A DNA stretch of 42,122 bases from Rhodospirillales bacterium (lineage in GTDB: Bacteria; Pseudomonadota; Alphaproteobacteria; Rhodospirillales; Casp-alpha2): the NCBI GenBank assembly GCA_021775105.1, contig JAJFIJ010000365.1, positions 1 to 42,122 on the forward strand. Reading direction: 5' to 3'. The first letter of the stretch is position 1. Each line of letters opens with the position of its first letter. Positions 33,696 to 42,115 of the stretch are shown here, one piece after another. Both the position numbers and the translations under genes were made by a program. The notes beneath the pieces are model-generated. The model saw nothing but the letters and a program-made list of their open reading frames with translations, did no database searches and was not told the origin of the DNA.

Positions 33696-35417
33696 ATGCC
33701 TGATACTAAATACATACTGGGCCTCAATCATGGCGAAATTAATTCCTCTGCCGCGCTTGCCAAGGGTGGCAGAGTGATTGCGGGGTGTCTTGAAGAACGG
33801 TTTAATCGAGAAAACAAGACTAGGCGGTTTCCGCGCCAATCTGTGGACTTCTGTCTGAAGCACGCGGGCATTGAGCTGAGTGATTGCACGGCAATCGCCC
33901 AAGCATGGAACCCAGGAGCGGGCTGGCACAAGTTCAATCCGCTGATTTCAGGCCAGCGCGCCCGAAGAGAGGATTATTTTTACTCCGTTCCGGACAATCT
34001 GTTTCAGATAAATGACCGGCCTGATTCAGACTGGGTGCGCATGGACTTTGGTGGCAACGAGACCCTGCCGCCGGTCTATTATATAAAGCATCACAGAACA
34101 CACGCGGCCAACGCCTTTTTCCTGTCGCCGTTCGAAGAGGCGGCAATCCTGACCTGTGATTGGCGGGGCGAATACGAATGTACGACTTGGGGGGTTGGTC
34201 GTGACACAGACATCGAAATTCTACAGGTCCAGCAGGTGCCAAGCTCACTTGGTATGTACTACGGCACGTTTACAGAGCTGCTTGGTTACCGGGCCGATAA
34301 CGATGAATGGAAAGTGATGGCGCTGTCCGCATATGATGTTGACAGTGCGGATTACGAAGACGCCATTCGCAGCACCTTGACCTTTAATGACGATGGGACT
34401 CTGGAGCTCGATCAATCGTTTTATACCGGTGCCCTGGTTGATCAGCCAAAACTGTATTCGCCCAAGTTTGCCGCTCTTTTTGGTGGACGGGAAGGCCAAT
34501 CGGGTGAAGAGGCGGGAGAGTGGCATCATAAGGTTGCTAGCGCCATGCAGGTGGTTGCCGAGGAAGTTGCCGTTCATTTCCTCAATCACCTCCACAAGCT
34601 GACAAATTGTGATGCCGTCACCCTAAGTGGCGGGTTTTTCATGAATTCAGTTTTCAACGGCAAGCTGCTCAGCAAAACACCTTTCAAGAAAATGTTTATC
34701 CCCTATGCGCCTGGCGACAACGGCAACAGTATCGGGGCGGCGCTTTATGTGTCGCACTGCTTGATGGGCTCGCCGCGAGAGCTTGGATACAGTCCAAGTG
34801 AAATTGGCCCGGAATATAGCGACGATGAAATTGAAGAGGCGCTTCGCCGTCGTAATATTTCTTTCAACAAGGTAGTAAACGCACCTGTCGCAGTTGCCGA
34901 GTTGCTGAGCGCGGGCGAGATTGTTGCGGTGTTTAATGGTCAGATCGAATTTGGTGAGCGGGCGCTTGGCAATCGGTCCATTCTCGCCGACCCACGACCT
35001 CTTGACGTCAAGGACCGCATCAATGCAACAGTCAAATACCGGGAATCCTATCGACCTTTCGCACCAGCGACGTTATTTGAAAAGGCACCAGATTTTTTTG
35101 AGGTCGCGCCGGGGTATGAATCACCGTACATGGAGACCGTGGTCCCCGTGAAAGAGGCCTGCCAGCAGGATCTGGCAGCTATTACGCATGTTGACGGTTC
35201 TGGTCGCATTCAAACCGTTAAGTCCGACAGCAATCCCTTCTTTTATTCAGTTATCAGTGAGTTTGAGAAACGGACCGGCTATCCTGTTGTTCTCAACACC
35301 TCCTTCAACATCAACGGCGAACCGATCGTTCTGACGCCGGATGATGCATTGTCGACTTTTTATAATAGTGGCCTCAAGCACTTGATGCTGGGTTCATACC
35401 TGGTTCAAAAGACCTGA
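33696..35417 (+). CDS. NodU/CmcH-family carbamoyltransferase
   Basis: The 573-residue product transfers a carbamoyl group from carbamoyl phosphate, via carbamoyl-adenylate, to a hydroxyl of a sugar. The N-terminal Kae1-like domain (about 1-370) starts YILGLNHGEINSSAALAKGG and includes EERFNRENKTRRFP, YYIKHHRTHAANAFFLSPF and LSGGFFMNSVFNGKLL. The C-terminal domain has FGERALGNRSILADPR, YRESYRPFAPA and YPVVLNTSFNINGEPIV. ATG 33696 is chosen because AGGGGCGGG lies just upstream and the earlier codons overlap neuB. Placed directly after neuB, it probably O-carbamoylates the nonulosonic acid or an intermediate; this is inference. Confidence 0.9.
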   Translation: MPDTKYILGLNHGEINSSAALAKGGRVIAGCLEERFNRENKTRRFPRQSVDFCLKHAGIELSDCTAIAQAWNPGAGWHKFNPLISGQRARREDYFYSVPDNLFQINDRPDSDWVRMDFGGNETLPPVYYIKHHRTHAANAFFLSPFEEAAILTCDWRGEYECTTWGVGRDTDIEILQVQQVPSSLGMYYGTFTELLGYRADNDEWKVMALSAYDVDSADYEDAIRSTLTFNDDGTLELDQSFYTGALVDQPKLYSPKFAALFGGREGQSGEEAGEWHHKVASAMQVVAEEVAVHFLNHLHKLTNCDAVTLSGGFFMNSVFNGKLLSKTPFKKMFIPYAPGDNGNSIGAALYVSHCLMGSPRELGYSPSEIGPEYSDDEIEEALRRRNISFNKVVNAPVAVAELLSAGEIVAVFNGQIEFGERALGNRSILADPRPLDVKDRINATVKYRESYRPFAPATLFEKAPDFFEVAPGYESPYMETVVPVKEACQQDLAAITHVDGSGRIQTVKSDSNPFFYSVISEFEKRTGYPVVLNTSFNINGEPIVLTPDDALSTFYNSGLKHLMLGSYLVQKT

Positions 35418-35503
35418 TTTTGATGGTACGAACCCTGCTAAGTTTCTTCTTTAATAGGTGTCTCCGGCTAGAGACCTCATCGTTCATTATCGAGATTTTG
35501 TGA

Positions 35504-36559
35504 ATGCCTGATTGGAAAAAATCCGTAGTCTCTCGCAATGCCACTGTTGGTGATGCCATAAAGACGATTGATGAGGGGGGCTTCGAGATATGTCTTGTTG
35601 TGGATGACGAGGACGGGCTGCTCGGAACAATTACAGACGGTGATGTCAGGCGCGGCCTGCTGAGCGGAGTAGGATTTGACAACTTAGCAAGTGGGATTAT
35701 GAGTGGTCGACCGGTAGTGGCATCGCCGAAATTCGACTCGACGGCTTTGCTGGAGAAAATGAATGCTATGTTGTTGCGCCAGATTCCCCTGCTTAATGAC
35801 GAGGGGCGCGTTGTTGGACTTGTTCACCTGCGGGATTTGGCTCCGCCTTTAACGGTTCGAAACAATCTGGTCGTGTTGATGGCGGGCGGTCTTGGCTCGC
35901 GCCTTCACCCCCTGACCGAAGATACGCCGAAACCACTGTTGCCAGTTGGCAACAAGCCGTTGCTTGAGACGATCCTGGAAACATTCGTTCAACAAAATTT
36001 TCATAATTTTTACATATCGGTCAAATACAAGGCTGAAATGATCAAGCAATATTTTGGCGATGGCGGAGCCTGGGGAGCTGGAATCCAGTATCTGGAAGAA
36101 GATAGTCAGCTCGGCACGGCAGGAGCCTTGCAGCTTATTCAGGAACGACCGCAAAGCCCGATAATTGTCATGAATGGTGATGTTCTGACTCGTGTTAACT
36201 TTCAGCACCTCATTGCATTCCATGAGGAGCATAATGCGCGGGCAACCATGTGTGTGCGGGAATATGATTTTCAGGTCCCTTTCGGGGTTGTTGGAGTTGA
36301 AGGCCAGACAATCACTCACATTGATGAGAAACCGATCCACAGATTTTTTGTCAATGCAGGCGTTTATGTTCTTGATCCCGAAATGATTGATTTGGTGCCG
36401 GAAGACAGGCGATTCGATATGCCAGCCTTATTCGAGGCGATCATTGCTGGCGGTCATCAAACAGCGGCGTTTCCTATTCATGAATACTGGATGGATGTCG
36501 GACACATTGACGATCTGCAGCAGGCCAAGACCGAATACAACACCATATTCCCTTCATGA
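35504..36559 (+). CDS. ptmE: CBS-domain nucleotidyltransferase (PtmE-like sugar-1-phosphate guanylyltransferase)
   Basis: The 351-residue product has two CBS motifs (about residues 8-115; GTITDGDVRRGLL and VVGLVHLRDLAPP) joined to a sugar-phosphate nucleotidyltransferase domain (about 122-350). The nucleotide-binding loop is LMAGGLGSRLHPLTEDTPKP at about 125-144, followed by LLPVGNKPLLE and VMNGDVLT. C. jejuni PtmE has the same layout and makes GDP-glucosamine for the GDP-legionaminic route. CBS domains often bind adenine nucleotides, so activity may be feedback-controlled. A leader of 86 bases separates it from the carbamoyltransferase gene, and it overlaps the next gene by four bases. Confidence 0.88.
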   Translation: MPDWKKSVVSRNATVGDAIKTIDEGGFEICLVVDDEDGLLGTITDGDVRRGLLSGVGFDNLASGIMSGRPVVASPKFDSTALLEKMNAMLLRQIPLLNDEGRVVGLVHLRDLAPPLTVRNNLVVLMAGGLGSRLHPLTEDTPKPLLPVGNKPLLETILETFVQQNFHNFYISVKYKAEMIKQYFGDGGAWGAGIQYLEEDSQLGTAGALQLIQERPQSPIIVMNGDVLTRVNFQHLIAFHEEHNARATMCVREYDFQVPFGVVGVEGQTITHIDEKPIHRFFVNAGVYVLDPEMIDLVPEDRRFDMPALFEAIIAGGHQTAAFPIHEYWMDVGHIDDLQQAKTEYNTIFPS

Positions 36560-37467
36560 GAGCGCTTGTTGTCGGATACGGTTCAATTGGTCAGCGCCAT
36601 GCCCGGCTGCTAGAGGAGCTAGGGCATTCGATTGCCCTTGTCTCCAGGCGGGGCGTGAGTTTTTCTAACAAATGGGACTCCCTGTCGTTGGCCCTTGGTG
36701 AATGGGCTCCGGACTATGTTGTCATTGCAAGCCGGACAAACGAGCATTTTGACGATCTGTCGACCCTTGCAAACTCGGGGTATTCGGGAGTTGTGCTAAT
36801 TGAAAAACCCCTGTTCCATCAGGCAATATCGCTACCGGCGCACTCTTTTTCCCGGGCGTATGTTGCGTTTAATCTCAGGTTTCACCCGGTAACCCAAGCC
36901 TTGCGGCGCGCCGTTGCCGACAAGAATAAAATCGCAGCACACGCCTATGTTGGACAATATCTGCCTGACTGGCGTCCCCAACAGGATTATCGACTGGGGT
37001 ATTCAGCAATAAAAAAGCAGGGCGGGGGCGTTTTGCGCGATCTCTGTCATGAACTCGACTATATGAACTGGATACTTGGGGGGTGGATTGAGCTCACAGC
37101 ATTGGGCGGACACCACAGTCATCTGGAAATTGACAGCGACGATGTGTTTTCAGTTATGTTTCGGGCGAAAGACTGTCCAGTTGCCACCGTCAACATGAAC
37201 TACCTGGATGATCATCTGCGTCGTGAGGTCGCAATTATAACAGATGAGGGAACGGTGAAGGCTGATTTTGTTGCCGGGACCGTGACCTGCGGAGAAGAAA
37301 CACAGCACTTTTCCATAGAGCGCGATACCACCTATCGGGTTCAGCACGAAGCTGCTTTGAGGGGTGACGAATCCATACTCTGCTCGCTCGAAGATGGGGC
37401 GCAGGTGCTTCGAATGATTGATGCCGCAGAACAAGCCTCTGAACAAAACTGCTGGGTCAGTCACTGA
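36556..37467 (+). CDS. ptmF: Gfo/Idh/MocA-family oxidoreductase (PtmF-like)
   Basis: A 303-residue NAD(P)-dependent oxidoreductase. The Rossmann N-terminus reads ALVVGYGSIGQRHARLL, and the conserved LIEKPLF (about residues 79-85) is the EKP motif of Gfo/Idh/MocA enzymes. The C-terminal part has KKQGGGVLRDLCHELDYMNWI, with the active-site His in the HELD segment. In C. jejuni, PtmF works with PtmA and PtmE in supplying the GDP-glucosamine precursor of legionaminic acid. Overlap with ptmE and closeness to the ptmA-like gene give the same trio here. The exact reaction is not proven by sequence. Confidence 0.83.
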   Translation: MRALVVGYGSIGQRHARLLEELGHSIALVSRRGVSFSNKWDSLSLALGEWAPDYVVIASRTNEHFDDLSTLANSGYSGVVLIEKPLFHQAISLPAHSFSRAYVAFNLRFHPVTQALRRAVADKNKIAAHAYVGQYLPDWRPQQDYRLGYSAIKKQGGGVLRDLCHELDYMNWILGGWIELTALGGHHSHLEIDSDDVFSVMFRAKDCPVATVNMNYLDDHLRREVAIITDEGTVKADFVAGTVTCGEETQHFSIERDTTYRVQHEAALRGDESILCSLEDGAQVLRMIDAAEQASEQNCWVSH

Positions 37468-37504
37468 TCGGTGCCTCTCATTTGCTCTTAACGAAAGAAA
37501 ATCA

Positions 37505-38332
37505 ATGAAGAATAGCGATCTCTCGGGTCTGTTCGATCTAACTGGAAAAAATGCGATCATTACTGGAGGTGCCGGGATTATCGGATCTCGCTTATGTCAT
37601 GGATTGTCGGCATTTGGTGCCAACGTCGCTGTTGTCGATGTTAATCTGGAAGCGGCGGAAGCGCTTGCCGACGAGATTAGACTGGAACACGGAACTGGGG
37701 CGGTCGCTATCGGTTGTGACGTCTCTTCGCAGGACTCCGTCAATGACATGGTTGGAACCGTCTGTTCCGAGCTGGGTGATATCCATTTCCTGCACAATAA
37801 TGCGGCGGCTAAATCAAAAGACCTTGCCGGATTTTTTACGGCATTTGAGGATTTTAGCTTCGATGTGTGGCGCGAAATCATGGATGTAAACCTTGACGGT
37901 GTGTTTTTGGTAGCCCAAGCCGTCGGCAAGCGAATGGTCAAACAGGGGTTGGGGGGCAGCATTCTGCAAACAGCCTCTACATATGGCATTTCCGGCCCGG
38001 ATTTCAGGATATACGAAGGGTCAGAATATCTGGGATATCAGATTACAACGCCGCCGGTTTATTCTGCGTCGAAGGCGGGCGTAGTCGGCCTGACCAAGTA
38101 TCTGGCGACCTACTGGGCAGAAAAGAATATCCGGGTCAATACTTTGGTGCCGGGTGGAGTCGAGAGTGGTCAAAACGAAACGTTCCAAAAAATGTATGGT
38201 TCGCGAACCCCTCTGGGGCGCATGGCGAACCGGGATGAAATGGTCGGCGCTGTCGTCTATGCCGCGTCCGATGCGTCGACATACATGACCGGTCAGATGC
38301 TCGTCGTCGATGGCGGTTGGACAGCGTGGTAA
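37505..38332 (+). CDS. ptmA: Short-chain dehydrogenase/reductase (PtmA-like)
   Basis: The 275-residue classical SDR has GGAGIIGSRL (21-30), NNAA (98-101), and the catalytic Ser158 (TASTYG), Tyr186 and Lys190 (VYSASK). The C-terminus VPGGVESGQNETF...YMTGQMLVVDGGWTAW is typical. PtmA of C. jejuni is the closest functional analogue by context (ptmE, ptmF, CMP-sugar synthetase). ATG 37505 is preferred over an in-frame upstream ATG inside the ptmF end, since MKNSDLSGLFDLTGKNAIITG is the normal SDR start. It ends five bases before the CMP-sugar synthetase start. Confidence 0.87.
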   Translation: MKNSDLSGLFDLTGKNAIITGGAGIIGSRLCHGLSAFGANVAVVDVNLEAAEALADEIRLEHGTGAVAIGCDVSSQDSVNDMVGTVCSELGDIHFLHNNAAAKSKDLAGFFTAFEDFSFDVWREIMDVNLDGVFLVAQAVGKRMVKQGLGGSILQTASTYGISGPDFRIYEGSEYLGYQITTPPVYSASKAGVVGLTKYLATYWAEKNIRVNTLVPGGVESGQNETFQKMYGSRTPLGRMANRDEMVGAVVYAASDASTYMTGQMLVVDGGWTAW

Positions 38333-38337
38333 CAGCC

Positions 38338-39060
38338 ATGTCGGACAAAAAATCATTGCGCCGGATTGCGACAATATGTGCCCGGGGCGGTAGCAAGGGT
38401 TTGCCGGGTAAGAACCTTCGCCCGATTCTCGGAAAATCACTGATTGCCCACGCCATAGACCAGGCGCACAAGGCCGGTATTTTTGATGCCGTGGTGGTCA
38501 GCAGTGATGACGATGATATTTTGGCGGAGGGTGATCGTTGCGGAGCGGATTTGGTCGTCAGGCGTCCGGACAATATGGCAACAGACTCTGCGTCCAAATT
38601 ACCTCCGATCATGCACGGCGTTGAAGAGGCTGAGACGGCAACAGGATCAAAGTTTGATATTATTGTCGATCTGGATGTCACCTCGCCGTTACGAAGTGTG
38701 GAAGATATTTGCGGCAGCGTTGCCCTGTTCGAAGAGCGGCGCGTCACCAATGTCATTACTGGCGCGCCGGCGCGCAAAATCCCATATTTCAATCTGGTTG
38801 AATTGAATGCAGACGGATATGTTGCGCTATCCAAGCCAACAAACCCCAGAATAGAGCGACGTCAGGATTGCCCGCCGTGTTTCGATATGAATGCGGCCGT
38901 TTATGTCTGGGACAGAGATATTTTTATGTCTGATCCCGGCGTATTTTATCCGGATACATTGCTTTATGAAATGCCCGAAACCAGATCACATGACATTGAT
39001 TCAATGCTGGATTTTGAGTTCGTTGAACTGATCATGACCAAACAAGCCGGGTCGACCTGA
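38338..39060 (+). CDS. legF: CMP-nonulosonic acid synthetase (NeuA/LegF/PtmB family)
   Basis: A 240-residue cytidylyltransferase that activates the nonulosonic acid as the CMP-sugar donor. The P-loop-like nucleotide motif ICARGGSKGLPGKNLRPILG lies at 13-32, and the family continues with AVVVSSDDDDILAEG, IIVDLDVTSPLRSVEDI, CFDMNAAVYVWDRD and HDIDSMLDFEFVE. ATG 38338 is chosen; an earlier TTG lies in the SDR gene. Presence of neuC-neuB-legF in one operon makes CMP-nonulosonate the clear end product. Confidence 0.92.
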   Translation: MSDKKSLRRIATICARGGSKGLPGKNLRPILGKSLIAHAIDQAHKAGIFDAVVVSSDDDDILAEGDRCGADLVVRRPDNMATDSASKLPPIMHGVEEAETATGSKFDIIVDLDVTSPLRSVEDICGSVALFEERRVTNVITGAPARKIPYFNLVELNADGYVALSKPTNPRIERRQDCPPCFDMNAAVYVWDRDIFMSDPGVFYPDTLLYEMPETRSHDIDSMLDFEFVELIMTKQAGST

Positions 39061-39104
39061 TCTGGCAGAAACTGCCCCTCGTTTGAAATACAGGAGATTT
39101 TTTT

Positions 39105-39281
39105 ATGGCTGATTTAATCAAAGGCAACTTCAAGCCCCAGAACCCTATAGAAGAGGGAAAGGTGAACGAAGAAGACGAACTGGAAGAGCGTTTCGAGAAA
39201 GAGGTGCTGAAGCACCTAGGAGGATCCGTTGCCTTCGTTGCGAAAAAGCGTGTCAACTGGGAAAGCAAAGACGAATCCTGA
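39105..39281 (+). CDS. Small acidic/charged hypothetical protein (58 aa)
   Basis: ATG 39105 is preceded by AGGAGATT, a strong ribosome binding site, and the frame runs 58 codons to TGA 39279-39281. The product is highly charged with an acidic central helix (EEDELEERFEKEVLKHL) and a short hydrophobic patch (GGSVAFVA). I do not recognise it. It lies in the operon between the CMP-sugar synthetase and DUF115 genes, and the DUF115 ribosome binding site lies within its coding sequence. A role as partner protein or as a translational coupler is conceivable. Confidence 0.65.
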   Translation: MADLIKGNFKPQNPIEEGKVNEEDELEERFEKEVLKHLGGSVAFVAKKRVNWESKDES

Positions 39282-40365
39282 TGAGGCTGCCCGTCCTCAC
39301 GATAAAGGCCTGCGGATGAGTGTTGACGATCAGGAAGGTGGTGCCCTTGCGCGTCAGTTGCTACCGCATATGGAGAAAATGACCAATGATCGTTTCGGCG
39401 AACTTTGGCGGGCCAATGCGGAGGCAAACTTCAAGCACCTCGAAAATGTCGGCCAGTCAATTACGGCGTTGAGAAACGCCAGCATTGGTAATGGTGACAG
39501 CGCCGTCGTCATTGCTGCAGGGCCGTCTGTAAAACGCAAGAACCCGGCGCAGATTATCAAAGAGAGCGGCTATGACGGGACGCTGATTGCAACCGAATCG
39601 GCGATGTCCTACTGCCTGAGAAATGGTGTGGTGCCGGATCTGGTGGTTACGCTTGACCCTCATGTGGAGCGCGTGGTCCGCTGGTTCGGCGATCCGACCC
39701 TGACTGAAGAAAGGTTGTCGAAGGACGACTATTTTGCACGTCAGGATCAAGACGATGCGTTTGCCAATGAAATGCAGGCAAACAAGGAAATTCTTGCGAT
39801 GCTCGACAAGCATGGCAAAAAAATCAAGATTGCCCTGTCTCTGTCATCATCCCAACCGGTTGTGCAACGCGCTATCGATTCGGGTATGGACATCTATTGG
39901 TGGCTGCCCATGCTGGACGACCCGGACAGGTCCGGCAGTATTACGGCTGAGCTGCAAAAAAAGACGGGCCTGCCCTCAATCAACGCAGGTGGCAATGTCG
40001 GCACTGCTTGCTGGATGGTCGCAGACGCGGTTTTGGGCAAGCAACACATTGCCCTGACTGGCGTGGATTTTTCCTATTATGATGGCACGCCCTATCTCAA
40101 CACCCAGTACTATCATGAAATGGTTAATCTGGTTGGCGTAGAGAACCTGGATTCACTTTTTATCAGAATTCACAACCCTCACCTAAATGCTTGGCATTTC
40201 ACCGACCCCGCTTATATGTGGTACAGGGAAAGTTTTCTCGATCTCGTCAAGGATGCAGAGGGCACAACGTACAACTGCACCGAAGGCGGCATTCTTTTTG
40301 GTGAGGGTATAAGCTTCATTCCACTTCTTGAGTATTTGAGCAGGTTCGAAAGTCATCATGGCTAA
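39229..40365 (+). CDS. DUF115 (Maf/MptE-like) protein, candidate nonulosonate transferase
   Basis: The 378-residue product carries the DUF115 core: SAVVIAAGPSVKRKNP (AGPS at 97-100), GTLIATESAMSYCLRNGVVPDLVVTLDPH and the later AGGNVGTACWMVADAVLGKQHIALTGVDFSYYDG. This domain is central to Maf proteins, which attach legionaminic or pseudaminic acid to flagellin, and it is related to MptE pyrophosphokinases. It is shorter than typical Maf proteins. I choose TTG 39229 because AGGAGG lies five bases upstream, which gives a 53-base overlap with the small gene; ATG 39316 is the alternative and has no such site. Beside CMP-nonulosonate genes, a transferase role is likely but inferred. It overlaps the radical SAM gene by eight bases. 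Confidence 0.8.
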   Translation: MPSLRKSVSTGKAKTNPDEAARPHDKGLRMSVDDQEGGALARQLLPHMEKMTNDRFGELWRANAEANFKHLENVGQSITALRNASIGNGDSAVVIAAGPSVKRKNPAQIIKESGYDGTLIATESAMSYCLRNGVVPDLVVTLDPHVERVVRWFGDPTLTEERLSKDDYFARQDQDDAFANEMQANKEILAMLDKHGKKIKIALSLSSSQPVVQRAIDSGMDIYWWLPMLDDPDRSGSITAELQKKTGLPSINAGGNVGTACWMVADAVLGKQHIALTGVDFSYYDGTPYLNTQYYHEMVNLVGVENLDSLFIRIHNPHLNAWHFTDPAYMWYRESFLDLVKDAEGTTYNCTEGGILFGEGISFIPLLEYLSRFESHHG

Positions 40366-41911
40366 AGTATTAATGATCAATCCGGTGGTCCGTGAAGAGG
40401 GCCGACCGCAGCACGTGCCTTATGGCATCGCTCTTCTAGCATCTATCGCGATGGAGAGCGGGCACCTCGTTCAGGTATATGATGCGAATGCATGGAGAAA
40501 ATCAGACGATGTCCTTCGTCAGGTCCTTGCCGCTGACGACTGGGACGCGATTGCTCTTGGCGGCATCACCACGGCGTACGGGTCGATCAAGTCAATCGTC
40601 CGGATTGCCCGCGAAGTTTGTCCGGACAGTCACATTATTCTGGGTGGTGGCGTTCTGACTTCGCTGCCGAGAGAGCTTATGAGCTGGTTGCCCGAAGTTG
40701 ATGTGGGGTCCATTGGCGAGGCGTTTGTGACGTTTCCTGAAATGCTATCGATGATTGACTCAGGAAATGTGGACTGGGGAAAGATTTCCGGAACGGTCTC
40801 TCGAAACCAAACGGGCGGGCTGGTTTTTGGGCCGCCTCGTGATTTGATTGATGATCTGGATTCCCTCCCCTATCCGGCATGGGACCTGTTCCCGCTGGAA
40901 GAAATCTATTTTCCAAACAGCGCATCCCTGTTTTCTGAAGAGGGTATGCTGGCGAACCGCCGCCTGGACATTAATGCCTCCTACGGCTGCTCGATGATCT
41001 GTCGGTACTGTTTTCATCTGGGGATTTCTGGCGATATGCGCTACGTCAAGGACGACGATGGCAAGGTCGTCGACGTCGCCTTTGATGAGCCCGGGAACTA
41101 TACCCGTACTATTCGTTATCACAGTCCGGAATATATCGTCCGCATGGCACGGCATGCCTATGATAAATACAATATTGATTTTGTCGGGTTTCTGGACGAA
41201 AACCTGATGACCATGGACAGGTATTCCAGAGGGACCTGGCTCAGGGAAATTTGTCGCCTGTGGCATGAAAACGGACTGGCACCGAAAAAGCAAAAAGATG
41301 GCAGCTGGACCGGTATCCACTGGAGCGGTACCAGCCATGCAACACTTTGCAATCCGGAAATTCTTAAAATCATGCGCGATGCCGGGTGCTCTCATCTGGT
41401 TTACGGATATGAATCCTTCGCTCCGCATGTGTTGAAGACCATTGGCAAGGGTGCCACATCAAAAAACAATGTGCGCAGTTTTTTCTGGACCCTTGAAGCA
41501 GGCATTCGCCCAATTCCCAATCTGATCATCGGTTTCCCCAATGAAGATTTTGAATCCATTCGGGCAAACATGGCCGCGTGGGAAGACTTGGGTATCGTCG
41601 TGAAGCCGCACTTTGCGACGCCCTATCCGGGTTCGGAATGGTTTACCATCAACAAGAAAGCAATTCGCGAACAGTATGACGGAGACTTGGAAAGGTTTCT
41701 GCTTGAAGTTGGGGACGCAAGCACGATTTCGGCCATTATATGTCGAAACTTCAATGCTGTTGAGCTGGTTGGTCTGCGCGACATGATGGTCCGGCGAGAC
41801 GGCAAGCGAATTGATGAGTACGAGCAGATTTGGCGACGAAATCACAATATTGCGGATGACGAACCGTCAACGCTGGTTGTTCCGACAAAGAGGTTGGCAA
41901 AGGCTGGCTAG
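40358..41911 (+). CDS. Cobalamin-binding-type radical SAM protein
   Basis: The 517-residue product has an N-terminal B12-binding-like Rossmann domain (about 1-150; PYGIALLASIAMESGH, WDAIALGGITTAYGS, HIILGGGVLTSLPRELM). A radical SAM domain follows, with the Fe-S cysteines Cys211, Cys215 and Cys218 (YGCSMICRYCFHLG), then FVGFLDENLMTMDR and LVYGYESFAPHVLKTIGKGAT. The DxHxxG motif that ligates cobalamin from below is not evident. Related enzymes methylate or rearrange unactivated carbons. As the last gene of the nonulosonate operon it may modify the sugar or glycan; this is inference. It overlaps the DUF115 gene by eight bases. Confidence 0.87.
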   Translation: MAKVLMINPVVREEGRPQHVPYGIALLASIAMESGHLVQVYDANAWRKSDDVLRQVLAADDWDAIALGGITTAYGSIKSIVRIAREVCPDSHIILGGGVLTSLPRELMSWLPEVDVGSIGEAFVTFPEMLSMIDSGNVDWGKISGTVSRNQTGGLVFGPPRDLIDDLDSLPYPAWDLFPLEEIYFPNSASLFSEEGMLANRRLDINASYGCSMICRYCFHLGISGDMRYVKDDDGKVVDVAFDEPGNYTRTIRYHSPEYIVRMARHAYDKYNIDFVGFLDENLMTMDRYSRGTWLREICRLWHENGLAPKKQKDGSWTGIHWSGTSHATLCNPEILKIMRDAGCSHLVYGYESFAPHVLKTIGKGATSKNNVRSFFWTLEAGIRPIPNLIIGFPNEDFESIRANMAAWEDLGIVVKPHFATPYPGSEWFTINKKAIREQYDGDLERFLLEVGDASTISAIICRNFNAVELVGLRDMMVRRDGKRIDEYEQIWRRNHNIADDEPSTLVVPTKRLAKAG

Positions 41912-42037
41912 TTGGCATTTTGCTAGTGTTTGGCAAATGTCTGAACCCCCAATCTTTATGAGTAAATAATCGCCATTCAAGAGCGCTTTGTTTGCGTGAA
42001 TACGGTGACGGATGATTTCCTGCTGGCAGGTGCTTTA

Positions 42038-42058
42038 TTGCAAGCTTGTTGCTTGCAA
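42038..42058. promoter_or_regulatory. Perfect 8-bp inverted repeat before the next gene
   Basis: TTGCAAGC (42038-42045) and GCTTGCAA (42051-42058) flank a 5-nt TTGTT loop. No T-run follows, so it looks more like an operator or leader hairpin than a terminator. It lies in the 204-base AT-rich gap after the radical SAM gene. Confidence 0.4.
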
Positions 42059-42115
42059 ATACCCAAATTCAGATTTTGAGATAAATTGCTAGGTTGCTCA
42101 ATCGGAGGCGAGCCC

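Noticed and set aside
35460-35475. GTCTC/GAGAC stem before ptmE as a second ops-like or terminator element
   Set aside because: Only five pairs, no T-run and no ops similarity.
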